Source of the DNA: an uncultured Saccharospirillaceae bacterium
Lineage (GTDB): Bacteria; Pseudomonadota; Gammaproteobacteria; Pseudomonadales; Oceanobacteraceae
DNA: 64,000 nt
NCBI GenBank assembly: GCA_947503895.1
Contig: CANNFT010000017.1
Coordinates: 1-64,000, forward strand
Direction of reading: 5' to 3'
Both the position numbers and the translations under genes were made by a program. This document shows positions 8,610 through 17,815 of this stretch, one piece after another. The notes beneath the pieces are model-generated. The model saw only the letters and a list, made by a program, of their open reading frames with translations. It did not search any database and was not told where the DNA came from. The stretch's first letter is position 1. Each line of letters opens with the position of its first letter.

Positions 8610-9110
8610 TTACCCCTCGATCTCTTCGCCAGAAAGGTATTTTTCTAACGTCGGAAAAATATGACCTGAATTAAAGCCTCTGCGCTGTAAAAAACCGATG
8701 CACTTTTGCTTACTTTTAATATCAACTTCGTCTAGCTTACCTAATTTTTTTTCAATTAAGCGATACACTTCTGTTTCCCACTCGATAGTAGAAGCTTCAA
8801 ACGCTTGCTCTGTTAAATCTTCAGCGATGCCTTTCTGGCGCAATTCCATTTTAATCCGAATGGGACCGTAACCGCTTAATGCTTTACTGCGCAGGAACAT
8901 TTCTGTAAAACGCTCATCCGACTGAAACCCTTCTTCAACCATCCAATCCAGTACTTCGTAGACCAGATTTTCGTCACTGGCGATAGGCAATAGCTTGGTT
9001 TCTAATTCAGAATAACTGTATTCGCGACGTGCTAATAATTCTATCGCTTTTGATTTTAAGCCTGAAGCATCCAGTAAAGCAGCGGGTGATGATCGTTTTT
9101 TTTGCCACAT
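8610..9110 (-). CDS. recX: Regulatory protein RecX
   Basis: RecX is a small helical protein that caps RecA filaments and restrains recombination and SOS activity. The protein has three-helix repeats typical of the family: ARREYSYSELETKL, SDERFTEMFLRSKALSGYGP and GFNSGHIFPTL. The ATG at 9110 is preferred to a GTG at 9116 because the AGGAT ribosome site (9118-9122) is at the correct distance only from the ATG; this gives 166 residues. It follows recA on the same strand with a terminator between them, so expression probably depends on readthrough, as described for recA-recX. Confidence 0.93.
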   Translation of the reverse strand: MWQKKRSSPAALLDASGLKSKAIELLARREYSYSELETKLLPIASDENLVYEVLDWMVEEGFQSDERFTEMFLRSKALSGYGPIRIKMELRQKGIAEDLTEQAFEASTIEWETEVYRLIEKKLGKLDEVDIKSKQKCIGFLQRRGFNSGHIFPTLEKYLSGEEIEG

Positions 9111-9179
9111 ATTCACTATCCTGTTAAATCAACATTGGTATTGATTGATACTCTATTCATGCAGACAAATAAGACACAA

Positions 9180-9214
9180 AAAGAAAACGGCCAGCAATGC
9201 TGGCCGTTTTCTTT
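9180..9214 (-). terminator. Rho-independent terminator between recA and recX
   Basis: A perfect stem ACGGCCAGC/GCTGGCCGT with an ATT loop (9187-9207) is flanked by A-rich and T-rich arms. Read on the minus strand it ends in TTTTCTTTTTG. It would attenuate transcription from recA into recX. Confidence 0.88.
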
Positions 9215-9262
9215 CGCTATCTATACTTGCTTATACCGGTACGGTACGTCGCACTGAATGTA

Positions 9263-10366
9263 TTAAGCATCAGCAGCAGGCGTTTTTTCTTTAGTACTGG
9301 CTTTGCTTTTTTCTTTCGCTGTTTCAACTTTAGCCGTTTCGTTCTCTGCAGCCTCGGCTTCTTTTGCTTTATCTTCTGGTGTTGCTAGCAATTGACGACG
9401 AATTTCTGCTTCAATTTCTTGCGCGACTTCTGGGTGCTCTGCCAAGTAAGTGCAAGCATTTGCTTTACCTTGACCAATTTTATCCCCTTGGTATGCATAC
9501 CAAGCACCACTTTTATCCACTAGGCCTAGCTTCACACCCAGGTCAATAATTTCACCGGTGCGGTTAATGCCTTGACCATACATGATCTGGAATTCTGCCA
9601 CTTTAAATGGTGGTGATACTTTGTTTTTAACAACTTTAACTTTGGTTTCGTTCCCTGTGATTTCATCACCTTGCTTCACTGAGCCAGTACGACGAATATC
9701 TAAGCGAACAGAAGAATAGAACTTAAGTGCATTACCACCCGTTGTGGTTTCTGGGTTACCAAACATCACACCAATTTTCATACGAATTTGGTTAATGAAG
9801 ATTACGATACAATTGGCGTTTTTAACATTACCCGTAATTTTACGCAGCGCTTGAGACATTAATCGAGCCTGCAAACCTACGTGCGCATCGCCCATGTCAC
9901 CTTCAATTTCTGCTTTTGGTGTAAGAGCCGCTACAGAGTCCACCACAATTACGTCTACAGCATTGGAGCGTACCAAGCTGTCTACGATTTCCAGCGCTTG
10001 CTCACCCGTATCTGGCTGAGAAACCAATAAACTATCAAGATCGACACCCAGCTTTTCAGCATATAAAGGGTCAAGAGCGTGCTCTGCATCCACGATCGCA
10101 ACGGTTTTGCCTTGCTTTTGTGCTTCCGCCATACAGGACAAGCACAACGTCGTTTTACCAGATGATTCAGGACCATAGATTTCAACAATACGGCCATATG
10201 GCAAGCCGCCTATGCCCAAACAAATGTCCAACGCCAGTGACCCTGTTGATACCGAAGGGATGGCTTCACGTGGCTGTTCACCCATTTTCATAATCGCGCC
10301 TTTACCAAATTGGCGTTCGATCTGACTGAGTGCAGCATCTAGGGCTTTTTGACGATTCTGATCCAT
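9263..10366 (-). CDS. recA: Recombinase RecA
   Basis: An ATP-dependent strand-exchange protein and LexA co-protease. It has 367 residues with Walker A GPESSGKT (65-72), the VIVVDSVAAL Walker B segment, and the L1/L2 DNA-binding loop zone including FINQIRMKIGVMFGNPETTTGG. After about residue 330 the C-terminal tail is a low-complexity Lys/Glu/Ala stretch, slightly longer than the E. coli tail. A LexA box lies upstream at 10414-10429 and a terminator downstream. Confidence 0.99.
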   Translation of the reverse strand: MDQNRQKALDAALSQIERQFGKGAIMKMGEQPREAIPSVSTGSLALDICLGIGGLPYGRIVEIYGPESSGKTTLCLSCMAEAQKQGKTVAIVDAEHALDPLYAEKLGVDLDSLLVSQPDTGEQALEIVDSLVRSNAVDVIVVDSVAALTPKAEIEGDMGDAHVGLQARLMSQALRKITGNVKNANCIVIFINQIRMKIGVMFGNPETTTGGNALKFYSSVRLDIRRTGSVKQGDEITGNETKVKVVKNKVSPPFKVAEFQIMYGQGINRTGEIIDLGVKLGLVDKSGAWYAYQGDKIGQGKANACTYLAEHPEVAQEIEAEIRRQLLATPEDKAKEAEAAENETAKVETAKEKSKASTKEKTPAADA

Positions 10367-10411
10367 GAGCGTTACCTGTGGGGATATTAGATTGATGAAT
10401 ATTTGATTAAG

Positions 10412-10431
10412 TACTGTAAATTTGAACAGTA
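10412..10431. promoter_or_regulatory. LexA (SOS) box of recA
   Basis: TACTGTAAATTTGAACAGTA is a palindrome with the CTG-N10-CAG LexA core at 10414-10429, 48 bases upstream of the recA start. This is the normal control of recA by DNA damage. Confidence 0.9.
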
Positions 10432-10547
10432 TTAAAACATAGGTTCATTTGAAGAAAAAGTCCTAATTGTTCACATTATGAGACGTTTTTTGTTCAGTCC
10501 TCTGCAGCCCTGATTCTAAGGCTATTGGCATCTCAACTGATTAAAAT

Positions 10548-11042
10548 TCAATCACCTTGTGCGATCACCAACAACCCTTCGAGTGCTTTCTCCACTGCTT
10601 GCATTCTGACAGCCTGTCGATCGCCTTTAAATACAAAGCACTCACTACGAACATCATTATACGCCTCCGAATTGACCGCCCATCCGATCCAAACGGTTCC
10701 GACGGGTTTTTCTTCACTTCCGCCATTGGGGCCTGCAACACCAGAAACAGACACTGCGATATTAGCCCGGCTGTGCTGGATGGCACCCAATACCATTTCT
10801 TCTACCACAGCCTGACTCACCGCACCGTGTTGATTTAAAGATTGCGGCGTGACATCTAGCATGCGTTGTTTCGCCTCATTGGAATACGTAATAAAGCCGG
10901 CATCAAACCATGCTGAGCTACCGGAAATGTCCGTCACGGCTTCTGCAATCCCGCCGCCAGTGCAGGACTCTGCCGTACTCAAAACCCATTGTTTGTGTTT
11001 GAGCACTTGGCCCAGCTCAAGTGATAACGAATATTTACGCAA
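10548..11042 (-). CDS. pncC: Nicotinamide-nucleotide amidohydrolase (CinA C-terminal family)
   Basis: It deamidates nicotinamide mononucleotide in the pyridine-nucleotide cycle. The 164-residue protein is a stand-alone CinA C-terminal domain with AESCTGG (24-30), the catalytic Ser/Lys region, and SGVAGPNGG followed by KPVGTVWIG (about 98-118). It sits upstream of recA on the same strand, the classical cinA/pncC-recA-recX neighbourhood. Length equals that of E. coli YgaD/PncC. Confidence 0.93.
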   Translation of the reverse strand: MRKYSLSLELGQVLKHKQWVLSTAESCTGGGIAEAVTDISGSSAWFDAGFITYSNEAKQRMLDVTPQSLNQHGAVSQAVVEEMVLGAIQHSRANIAVSVSGVAGPNGGSEEKPVGTVWIGWAVNSEAYNDVRSECFVFKGDRQAVRMQAVEKALEGLLVIAQGD

Positions 11043-11230
11043 TGCGCATGCCTCCCTTTGTCATCCATAAATGGCTTTTAAATTACAGGTTAACATTCTA
11101 ACTTAGAATGTGCGTATGACGTATATGCCAAGTCTCAGCATAAGCCAAACCACTGCAAAGAATAAGACGTTCTTAAAATCCCCTTCAATAAACAACCACA
11201 TGTATTTATGTCTACACTGTTAGGGGCAAA

Positions 11231-13705
11231 ATGACTTTACCGCAAGAGGTGTTCATGCTGTACGAAACCGGCTTGTTGGTATTAATGTTTGTCATTCTGG
11301 CTCTCGTCATCGGCGCAGCAGTTCGTCATCTGTTAAAGGGCACTCAAGTTCCTTACACCGTTGCCCTTCTTATTATCGGTCTCATTCTCGGCTTCATTCA
11401 TCGAACGGATTTTTTTGTTACCCAATTGCCGATGTTGGCGAACACCTTAGATTTAATTTCAGATATTAGCCCGCACCTCATATTATTCGTTTTCTTACCC
11501 ACTTTAATTTTTGAAAGTGCGTTCGCCATGGAAGTGCATTTATTTCGACGCATGTTTGCTCAAATTGCGATACTCGCTGTGCCAGGTTTATTGATCGCTA
11601 CGCTGCTCTCCGCTGGATTAGCCAAATGGATGTTTCCTTGGGAATGGAGTTGGGCATTGTGCTTAATGTTCGGTGCATTAATCAGCGCAACCGATCCAGT
11701 GGCGGTGGTCGCATTATTAAAAGAAGTCAGCTCGCGTAAACGATTAGAGACATTAATAGAAGGGGAATCATTGCTAAACGATGGAACAGCCATCGTATTT
11801 TTCACTCTATTTTATGGTTGGGTGGTCGCCACCGCGGAGACGAGCGTAAACCCACTGGCCGTTGCAGGTCAGTTCACATGGGTCGTTTCTCTTGGGCTAA
11901 TCATTGGCATTGTCATTGGTGGACTGTGCATCCTATGGATTGGGCGTGTATTCAACGACCCAATGATTGAAATCTCTCTCTCCATTGCCGCTGCCTATCT
12001 TGTATTTTTTCTTGCAGAATCTATTCACGTTTCAGGCGTTGTCGCAGTGGTTGCATTAGCACTGTTATTTGCAGGCATCGGTCGAACACGCATTTCACCA
12101 GAAGTCGCTGGGTTTTTACATCATTTTTGGGAAATGATGGCACATATGGCAAATACACTCATATTTTTATTAGTCGGTGTATTAGTCGCAACCCGTGTAC
12201 CTCTGAATGATATGGACGCTTGGAGAGCACTCGGTATTCTATATATTGGAATATTAATTATTCGAGCATTCTCCGTTACCTTATTCATGCCCGTTTTAAA
12301 ACGCATTGGAATCGGAATAAATTTTGAAAAAGCTGCGGTACTCGTCTGGGGTGGTCTTCGCGGCGCTGTGTCTTTGGCACTCGCCCTTACCGTCGCAGCA
12401 GACGATTTAATTCCGAAAGACGTGAGCGACCGAATTCTATTTTTATGTGCTGGAATTGTTGTCCTCACCATACTGATTAACGGCAGCACCATGGGCATGT
12501 TACTGAAGTGGCTTGGGTTGAGCAGCTTGCCGCCGGCTAAACAGGCCACGGTCGAAAAAGCCGAAGGTAAAGTCAGTGAGGCATTAAATCAAATTTTGCC
12601 CGATATGATGAAAAATGAATTTCTAAAAGGTGCCAACTGGGAAAACGTAAAAAGCTCGGCAAAAATTAAAGCCTTAACGGAATCATTAGAGACAAAAAAC
12701 ATCAGTGACAACGATTTATCCACTGCATTTCAACGGCGACTTCTGGAGACAGAACGTCAACATTATTGGACTCAGTTCGAGCAAGGAACACTCGGAAAAA
12801 GCGCCACTAGCAGGTTGGTAGAAGCGGTCGAGCACGCATTGGATGGCGATCCCAAAATTGGCCCTAGAACCATTCTAAAAAAACACTGGAAAACACCACC
12901 GATCATCGAGTCGCTTCGTGGTGTGCCCATCATCAACCATTATATTTCGCGTATGTGTTTTGATCGTCTCGCCCTTGGATACGACGTTGCGCGGGGGTTT
13001 ATTCAAGCACAAGATGCCCTTGAAAGTCATATTGATACACTGGCACCGAATAAAAGGGATGCTCAGAGTGTTCGCAATCAAGTCGAAGAAAATAAACGCG
13101 AGACCATAAAAAACATCAATGACCTGCGCACAGCATTCCCAGAAATGGTGCATGCATTAGAAACCCAAGCTGCCACGCGATTACTTTTAAACCGTGAGAG
13201 AGCGGTGATTCAGGCTCAACTAAAGCAAGCGGTACTGGATAAACCGGAAGCCGAACGCATGATTTCAGACGTCGAAAAAAGAATGAAAGATTTACAAAAG
13301 GCTTCCATCATCAGCAATACCGTGTCGGCGAATCAACTCATTCAACAAATGCCATGGACAAAGACATTGTCAGATAGAACCCGTCAAAAACTCAGTAAAA
13401 TCATGGAACATGGTTTATACAATCCGGCTGATGTCATTGCTGATCAAGGTAAACCTTTATTTGCCCTTGGCATTATTGCCAGTGGTACGGTGTGCTCAAC
13501 AGAAGCCAAGGACGGCCTAAAAGAAACCCGTATATTGGGCCCAGGTGAGACATTAGGTGCACTCTCTTTACTATCAGGCTATAGCCCGTCACAGTTCAAA
13601 GCCGATGCTATTGTCGACATTATTTGGTTACGGGGAGACCGCTTAAAACCCATCATGGCACAGGACCCAGACTTGGCCACTGCATTGGGCTCACTCATCG
13701 CTTAA
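11231..13705 (+). CDS. CPA1-family Na+/H+ antiporter with C-terminal cyclic-nucleotide-binding-like domain
   Basis: An inner-membrane cation/proton exchanger for pH and salt homeostasis. Of 824 residues, the first about 410 form 12-13 membrane segments with the CPA1 motifs SATDPVAVVA (152-161) and EGESLLNDGTA (178-187). A long cytoplasmic helical segment (about 430-690) follows. Residues about 695-815 resemble a cyclic-nucleotide-binding fold (YNPADVIADQGKP... LGPGETLGALSLLSG...). The layout recalls SOS1 and sperm-type NHE exchangers. A second ATG at 11255 has its own good ribosome site (AAGAGG) and may be the true start. Confidence 0.9.
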   Translation: MTLPQEVFMLYETGLLVLMFVILALVIGAAVRHLLKGTQVPYTVALLIIGLILGFIHRTDFFVTQLPMLANTLDLISDISPHLILFVFLPTLIFESAFAMEVHLFRRMFAQIAILAVPGLLIATLLSAGLAKWMFPWEWSWALCLMFGALISATDPVAVVALLKEVSSRKRLETLIEGESLLNDGTAIVFFTLFYGWVVATAETSVNPLAVAGQFTWVVSLGLIIGIVIGGLCILWIGRVFNDPMIEISLSIAAAYLVFFLAESIHVSGVVAVVALALLFAGIGRTRISPEVAGFLHHFWEMMAHMANTLIFLLVGVLVATRVPLNDMDAWRALGILYIGILIIRAFSVTLFMPVLKRIGIGINFEKAAVLVWGGLRGAVSLALALTVAADDLIPKDVSDRILFLCAGIVVLTILINGSTMGMLLKWLGLSSLPPAKQATVEKAEGKVSEALNQILPDMMKNEFLKGANWENVKSSAKIKALTESLETKNISDNDLSTAFQRRLLETERQHYWTQFEQGTLGKSATSRLVEAVEHALDGDPKIGPRTILKKHWKTPPIIESLRGVPIINHYISRMCFDRLALGYDVARGFIQAQDALESHIDTLAPNKRDAQSVRNQVEENKRETIKNINDLRTAFPEMVHALETQAATRLLLNRERAVIQAQLKQAVLDKPEAERMISDVEKRMKDLQKASIISNTVSANQLIQQMPWTKTLSDRTRQKLSKIMEHGLYNPADVIADQGKPLFALGIIASGTVCSTEAKDGLKETRILGPGETLGALSLLSGYSPSQFKADAIVDIIWLRGDRLKPIMAQDPDLATALGSLIA

Positions 13706-14065
13706 ACATCTGAATGCAGCATTTTGAACCGTGCTACTTTTAAGCTCGATGATGTTCATAGAGTGATGATCTTCACCCACTAATATTTGACCAATCGGTC
13801 ATCTTTTCGATTATTTTATTGCTTCAGTCCACAAATCCGAAGATTATTAAATTGAATGACCGTTCAATGCACCATTCTAGTCATAATACAAGCCTACTCG
13901 CTCTTTATTTTTCCTGTACAATCGGTCAACTTTCCGATTTCAGGTTGGTCCAACACAGCATCCTGACATTTGAAAGCCGCCCAAACACTTTATAAAGATT
14001 GGGCGTTATGCCGTCTCAAAATAATAACAATCGGCCCCTATCAACTGACAACGAGAACTGTAGTT
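13706..14065. other. Regulatory region upstream of the NCS2 permease
   Basis: This 360-base gene-free stretch holds several operator-like elements: a RutR-like palindrome at 13788-13801, an ATTGAA-TGACCG-TTCAAT palindrome at 13851-13868, and a 20-base direct repeat with two mismatches at 13793-13812 and 13920-13939. No gene or riboswitch is visible. Confidence 0.6.
13788..13801. promoter_or_regulatory. RutR-like operator upstream of the purine permease
   Basis: TGACCAATCGGTCA matches the TGACCA-N2-TGGTCA consensus reported for RutR with one change in the right half. Similar sites lie before the purine-binding protein (21796) and the urease operon (60675, 60865). Confidence 0.5.
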
Positions 14066-15511
14066 ATGGAACAGGTTAACCAAACCTACGATCAGACTGA
14101 CGGTCAGAGCAGTCTACTTGATCGTCTATTTAAGCTGCCAGAGCATAAAACCACTCCCAAAATTGAAATCATGGCGGGGTTAACCACCTTCGTGACCATG
14201 TGTTACATCATGTTCTTGAACCCTATCATCATGTCCAAGACCGGCATGCCATTTGATGGGTTATTTCTAGCCACTTGCTTAGGAGCCGCCGTCGCCACCA
14301 TATTTATGGGGTTGTATGCCAATTGGCCTGTTGGTTTAGCGCCGGGCATGGGCCTGAACGCCTTTTTCACGTTCACGGTTGTGGGTTCCATGGGCAACAG
14401 CTGGCAAGTCGCATTAGGGGCAGTATTCTTATCAGGTGTGTTGTTTGTTCTGATGAGCGTCACGCGTCTACGCAAGTGGATGTTAGACAGTATTCCAATG
14501 AGCTTAAGACTCGCCATGACCGCGGGTGTAGGCTTATTTCTAGGTTTCATCGGCCTACGTTTCACCGGCATTATTGTGCCCGACGCCAATAACGCACTCG
14601 CCTTAGGCGACTTAACCCATTTCGGCTTTGGTGAGTTTGGGCCCGAGGCACCGGCCTTAGGCTTTCTGAGTTTTCTACTCATTGCCGTATTGTCAGCACG
14701 CAATGTATTCGGTGCTGTACTGATTGGCATTGCCGTCACGACATTGGTCGCCTTTATTATGACTTGGCTGCTGCCAACCGACTTCTTTGTTGTATCAGAA
14801 GCGGCAAAATCTTGGGCACCGTCTTCTGGATTTGTTGCCTACCCGGGTGACGGTCTCATGGCCATTCCGGACTTTTCAGCGCTCTCTCCAATATTCTGGG
14901 AAGCCGATATTTTAGGTGCAATGGAAGTCGCTATGATTCCTGTCATCGTGACCTTCCTGTTTGTGAACATGTTTGATACCGCCGGAACCTTGATGGGCGT
15001 CGCCGAGCGCGCCAACCTACAAGACAAAGATGGCAATATTGAAAATCTTGATAAATCACTAAAAGCAGACTCCGTATCATCGGTCATTGGCACCTCATTT
15101 GGCTGCCCACCGGTTACCTCGTACGTGGAATCTGCTGCTGGTGTGGCTGCGGGTGGACGCACAGGATTAACCGCAGTAGTGATCGGTTTGCTCTTCTTAG
15201 CCGGCATGTTCTTCCTACCATTGGCACAGGCGCTACCGGGCTTCGCCGTCAACGGTGCCTTAATCTACGTATCCATGTTGATGATGGGATCATTAGCCAA
15301 GGTAGACTGGGAAGACTTCACTGAATACGCCCCTGCGCTATGTACGACCGTCATGATGGCATTCACATTCTCCATCGCAAACGGCATTGCATTTGGCTTT
15401 ATTACCTACACTGTATTTAAAGTCGCTACCGGAAAAACTGATCAAGTGTCGATTGGTGTCTGGGCGTTGACGGCGTTGTTCGCAGCAAAGTTTGTTTTCT
15501 TACCGCATTAA
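14066..15511 (+). CDS. NCS2-family purine (guanine/hypoxanthine/adenine) permease
   Basis: An inner-membrane nucleobase:proton symporter. The protein of about 481 residues has 12-14 hydrophobic segments and signatures of the AzgA/GhxP subgroup: GLTTFVTMCYIMFLNP near the start, GLAPGMGLNAFF, MFDTAGTLMGVA, and SFGCPPVTSYVESAAGVAAGGRTG. The ATG at 14066 (MEQVNQTY) is preferred because the upstream extension is atypical for the family. The likely substrate is adenine, hypoxanthine or guanine, which fits the adenine deaminase at 23.4 kb. Upstream palindromes suggest a TetR-type regulator. Confidence 0.92.
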   Translation: MEQVNQTYDQTDGQSSLLDRLFKLPEHKTTPKIEIMAGLTTFVTMCYIMFLNPIIMSKTGMPFDGLFLATCLGAAVATIFMGLYANWPVGLAPGMGLNAFFTFTVVGSMGNSWQVALGAVFLSGVLFVLMSVTRLRKWMLDSIPMSLRLAMTAGVGLFLGFIGLRFTGIIVPDANNALALGDLTHFGFGEFGPEAPALGFLSFLLIAVLSARNVFGAVLIGIAVTTLVAFIMTWLLPTDFFVVSEAAKSWAPSSGFVAYPGDGLMAIPDFSALSPIFWEADILGAMEVAMIPVIVTFLFVNMFDTAGTLMGVAERANLQDKDGNIENLDKSLKADSVSSVIGTSFGCPPVTSYVESAAGVAAGGRTGLTAVVIGLLFLAGMFFLPLAQALPGFAVNGALIYVSMLMMGSLAKVDWEDFTEYAPALCTTVMMAFTFSIANGIAFGFITYTVFKVATGKTDQVSIGVWALTALFAAKFVFLPH

Positions 15512-15528
15512 TTCTGCCTGAACATGCG

Positions 15529-15555
15529 AAGGCCTCCATTCGGAGGCCTTTTTTA
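15529..15555 (+). terminator. Rho-independent terminator of the NCS2 permease
   Basis: AAGGCCTCC (15529-15537) pairs perfectly with GGAGGCCTT (15542-15550) around ATTC, followed by a T run. Confidence 0.93.
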
Positions 15556-16062
15556 TTGGCTAAAATAAATCTCACATAGCGCGCTTCAAAGTATTTATTG
15601 AACAGTTAATGTCGCTGAAACCAAACTCGTTCTACCTACCCAGCTTCCTCTAGCCATACTTTAAATGTGTGCTTATCAATCAAACCCTTGCCCGCTCGAT
15701 GTTAGATTCAACTGAAGGCATAGCCACTACATTTAAAATAAATTCTTTACCCTAAAATGTGTGTTAGCGAATACAGATTAGTATGGCGTTTAAAAGGGCA
15801 TAAATTTTTTGCTGTTGCTTAACACTCTCATCAAACCCCTGCACGTTCTATATATTTTAATCATCAATGAGTTAGAGTTGGCGAGTTCAGTTGACAGCAA
15901 CGCTTGTTGCGATAGATTTACTACTGCATAAATTTCGTGTTGTTGTGAAGGTCATTTTTATAGAGAGGGTTAGACGCGTCAGGATTGTTGATATAGATCA
16001 GGTTGAGAAAAGCAAGAAGCGTTCGTGTGACAACCACTGTGGGCTGTCACACAAAAGATACA
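15556..16062. other. Gene-free stretch before the DUF805 genes
   Basis: About 500 bases with no convincing gene; a short open frame at 15891-16082 lacks a ribosome site and family features. The only clear structure is the hairpin at 16025-16052. Confidence 0.5.
16025..16052 (-). terminator. Hairpin downstream of the first DUF805 gene
   Basis: GTGTGACA (16025-16032) pairs with TGTCACAC (16045-16052), and an inner CCAC/GTGG extends the stem. It lies just past the stop of the minus-strand gene at 16063. The U tract is weak, so it is a probable terminator. Confidence 0.5.
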
Positions 16063-16584
16063 TTAATACATGCTGGCACTAGGAATAAGCATCGTCAAAA
16101 TCACACTTAAGACAACCAATCCTAACTGCAAATAAAATAGAACATATTGAGTTGTTGTAGGTTGCGACGGCGCCGCACCGAAATTATTTGCTCCTTCGGT
16201 GCCCTTAGCGAATATGACATATAGTGCAAAAATAAAGTTAACCAGTGGTATAAAAAGCAACAACATTAACCAACCCGACTTATCCAAGTCGTTTAAACGT
16301 CGCTTCATATTGGCGATACCGATGGCTATTGCATACACACTTGCGATAGAGATACCGACCATGCCTATGCCCATCACTAGGCGATTACCCTCGGCATTGA
16401 ACATCACTGCCATTGAGAGTGCCATAGGAATCATCAGTAAAAGTGATGATAAGAAAGAAAATGCTAAGTACTGAATACGACCGATACGGCCATTAAATTC
16501 ATGTAGCTTGGGAGTGTGTGTACCCAACTCTAGGGTATCATTAACGGTCGCGGTAGGAGCTGTATAGGGGTTGGCGGCTGTCAT
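16063..16584 (-). CDS. DUF805 family membrane protein
   Basis: 173 residues from the ATG at 16584, chosen for its AAAGGAA ribosome site. The N-terminal tail NPYTAPTATV is followed by the DUF805 hallmark NGRIGRIQYLAFSF, then four hydrophobic helices, the KRRLNDLDKSGWLMLL loop, and the closing KGTEGANNFG motif before a final hydrophobic helix. It is an inner-membrane protein with no assigned biochemical role. A paralog lies upstream at 16845-17318. Confidence 0.88.
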   Translation of the reverse strand: MTAANPYTAPTATVNDTLELGTHTPKLHEFNGRIGRIQYLAFSFLSSLLLMIPMALSMAVMFNAEGNRLVMGIGMVGISIASVYAIAIGIANMKRRLNDLDKSGWLMLLLFIPLVNFIFALYVIFAKGTEGANNFGAAPSQPTTTQYVLFYLQLGLVVLSVILTMLIPSASMY

Positions 16585-16844
16585 AAAGATTCCTTTATTG
16601 TTCATTCCATTTTTGAGAGGCACGGATAATATGGCAACCGGACATAAAAATCCATATAAGAGGCTATCCAATTTATCTCGATTGATCGTTCACACACTCG
16701 CTAAAGCCATCGCATACACGGCTCTTTCGTTATCAATCTCCTTGATATTAATTCTCAAGATTAAAAAGCAGTACCCTAATGACTGCTGTCTAACTGGCTT
16801 GTCTTGCAATATTAAGCTCTACAAAACAAGCCTTCATCAAACCA

Positions 16845-17318
16845 CTAAGACATCGCTATTGAGATAGCAATCATCGCCAACACCCCCAGTAGAGATAATA
16901 GCAGGAACCACTTTTGCCAAGCTTTGGCCGGCTCCGGACAAACACCGTATTGATTTTCCATCTTTGTTCCTGGAGCAATCGACATATAAAGCTGAACAAA
17001 TGACCCAATAATCGGAATAAAAATCAACAGTAGAACCCAACCTGATTTATTTAAATCATGGAGTCGCCTTTTAGAGAGCAAAACACTCATTGCCAGCACA
17101 TAAACTACAGCCACGAATAGCACGATATTGGATAATACACTGACTATACTTAAAGCCGTACTTTCTTGGACCATCGATTCGATGACACCGAATAACACTA
17201 GAGGCAGTGAAGCAAACAATATCACAAGATAGGCAAATGCTAGATACTGAATGCGTCCAATTCTACCTTCGATCTGATGCAAGACAGGTGAATAGGTTAC
17301 CTCACCTTGATTGTCCAT
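16845..17318 (-). CDS. DUF805 family membrane protein, 5' end disrupted
   Basis: 157 residues from the first usable in-frame ATG (17318). It has the DUF805 hallmarks EGRIGRIQYLAFAY, SKRRLHDLNKSGWVLLL and PGTKMENQYG, and about four membrane helices. The reading frame upstream of that ATG still encodes FNPYNTPTANVA, matching the N-terminus of the paralog at 16063-16584. The frame runs back to ATG AGT TAA (17376-17384), a stop at codon 3, with no ATG, GTG or TTG between. Either a nonsense change has damaged the natural start or translation begins poorly at 17318, which has no ribosome site. Confidence 0.75.
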   Translation of the reverse strand: MDNQGEVTYSPVLHQIEGRIGRIQYLAFAYLVILFASLPLVLFGVIESMVQESTALSIVSVLSNIVLFVAVVYVLAMSVLLSKRRLHDLNKSGWVLLLIFIPIIGSFVQLYMSIAPGTKMENQYGVCPEPAKAWQKWFLLLSLLGVLAMIAISIAMS

Positions 17319-17384
17319 TGCGACATTCGCCGTCGGAGTATTGTAAGGATTAAAAGTCGGGTTTTCAGGGGCTGATTAACTCAT

Positions 17385-17815
17385 GACTGCTCACTATAAG
17401 TAATTTCAGGATGTAATAACTCGGTCAGTTCTAGCACAGTTCAACGATTCTTCACTTGGTCGTTGACGATTGAATGAACAACACACCTATGATGTGGATA
17501 CGATGAAAGGAAAGGCCTCGAGCGCCGGCGCATAATAATTGATCAATTCACTCATGCCAAGCCTCTTCTTGTATTGACAACAATAGAGCCTTTTCTTCAA
17601 TAGAAGATGAAAGATAAGTGGGATAGGTTTCTATGGCGATTCAGCGAAATGGATGGTGAGAAAGGTGTCATAAATGAACAGAAGCAGCGCCAATAAGCAC
17701 CTCGTTAACCGATTCGAATAACCTCTTATTACTCAGCATTTATCGAATCCCTATTGGCGTCACGATGGCACGCCAATAGGGTTTGATTCTCTAATTACAT
17801 CGTGAATGAATGTCG
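17385..17815. other. Gene-free stretch between DUF805 and endonuclease genes
   Basis: About 430 bases with no open frame of note. Its right end carries the long hairpin at 17749-17781. Confidence 0.5.
17749..17781 (-). terminator. Long hairpin downstream of the endonuclease gene
   Basis: CCCTATTGGCGT (17749-17760) pairs perfectly over 12 bases with ACGCCAATAGGG (17770-17781) across a 9-base loop. It is placed as a terminator for the minus-strand nuclease gene, though no strong U run follows. Confidence 0.55.

Noticed and set aside
13706..14065. Purine riboswitch before the NCS2 permease
   Set aside because: No three-way-junction layout could be seen; the repeats look like protein-binding palindromes.
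15891..16082. 63-codon frame upstream of the DUF805 genes
   Set aside because: No ribosome site, and it runs into the terminator-like hairpin of the opposite gene.
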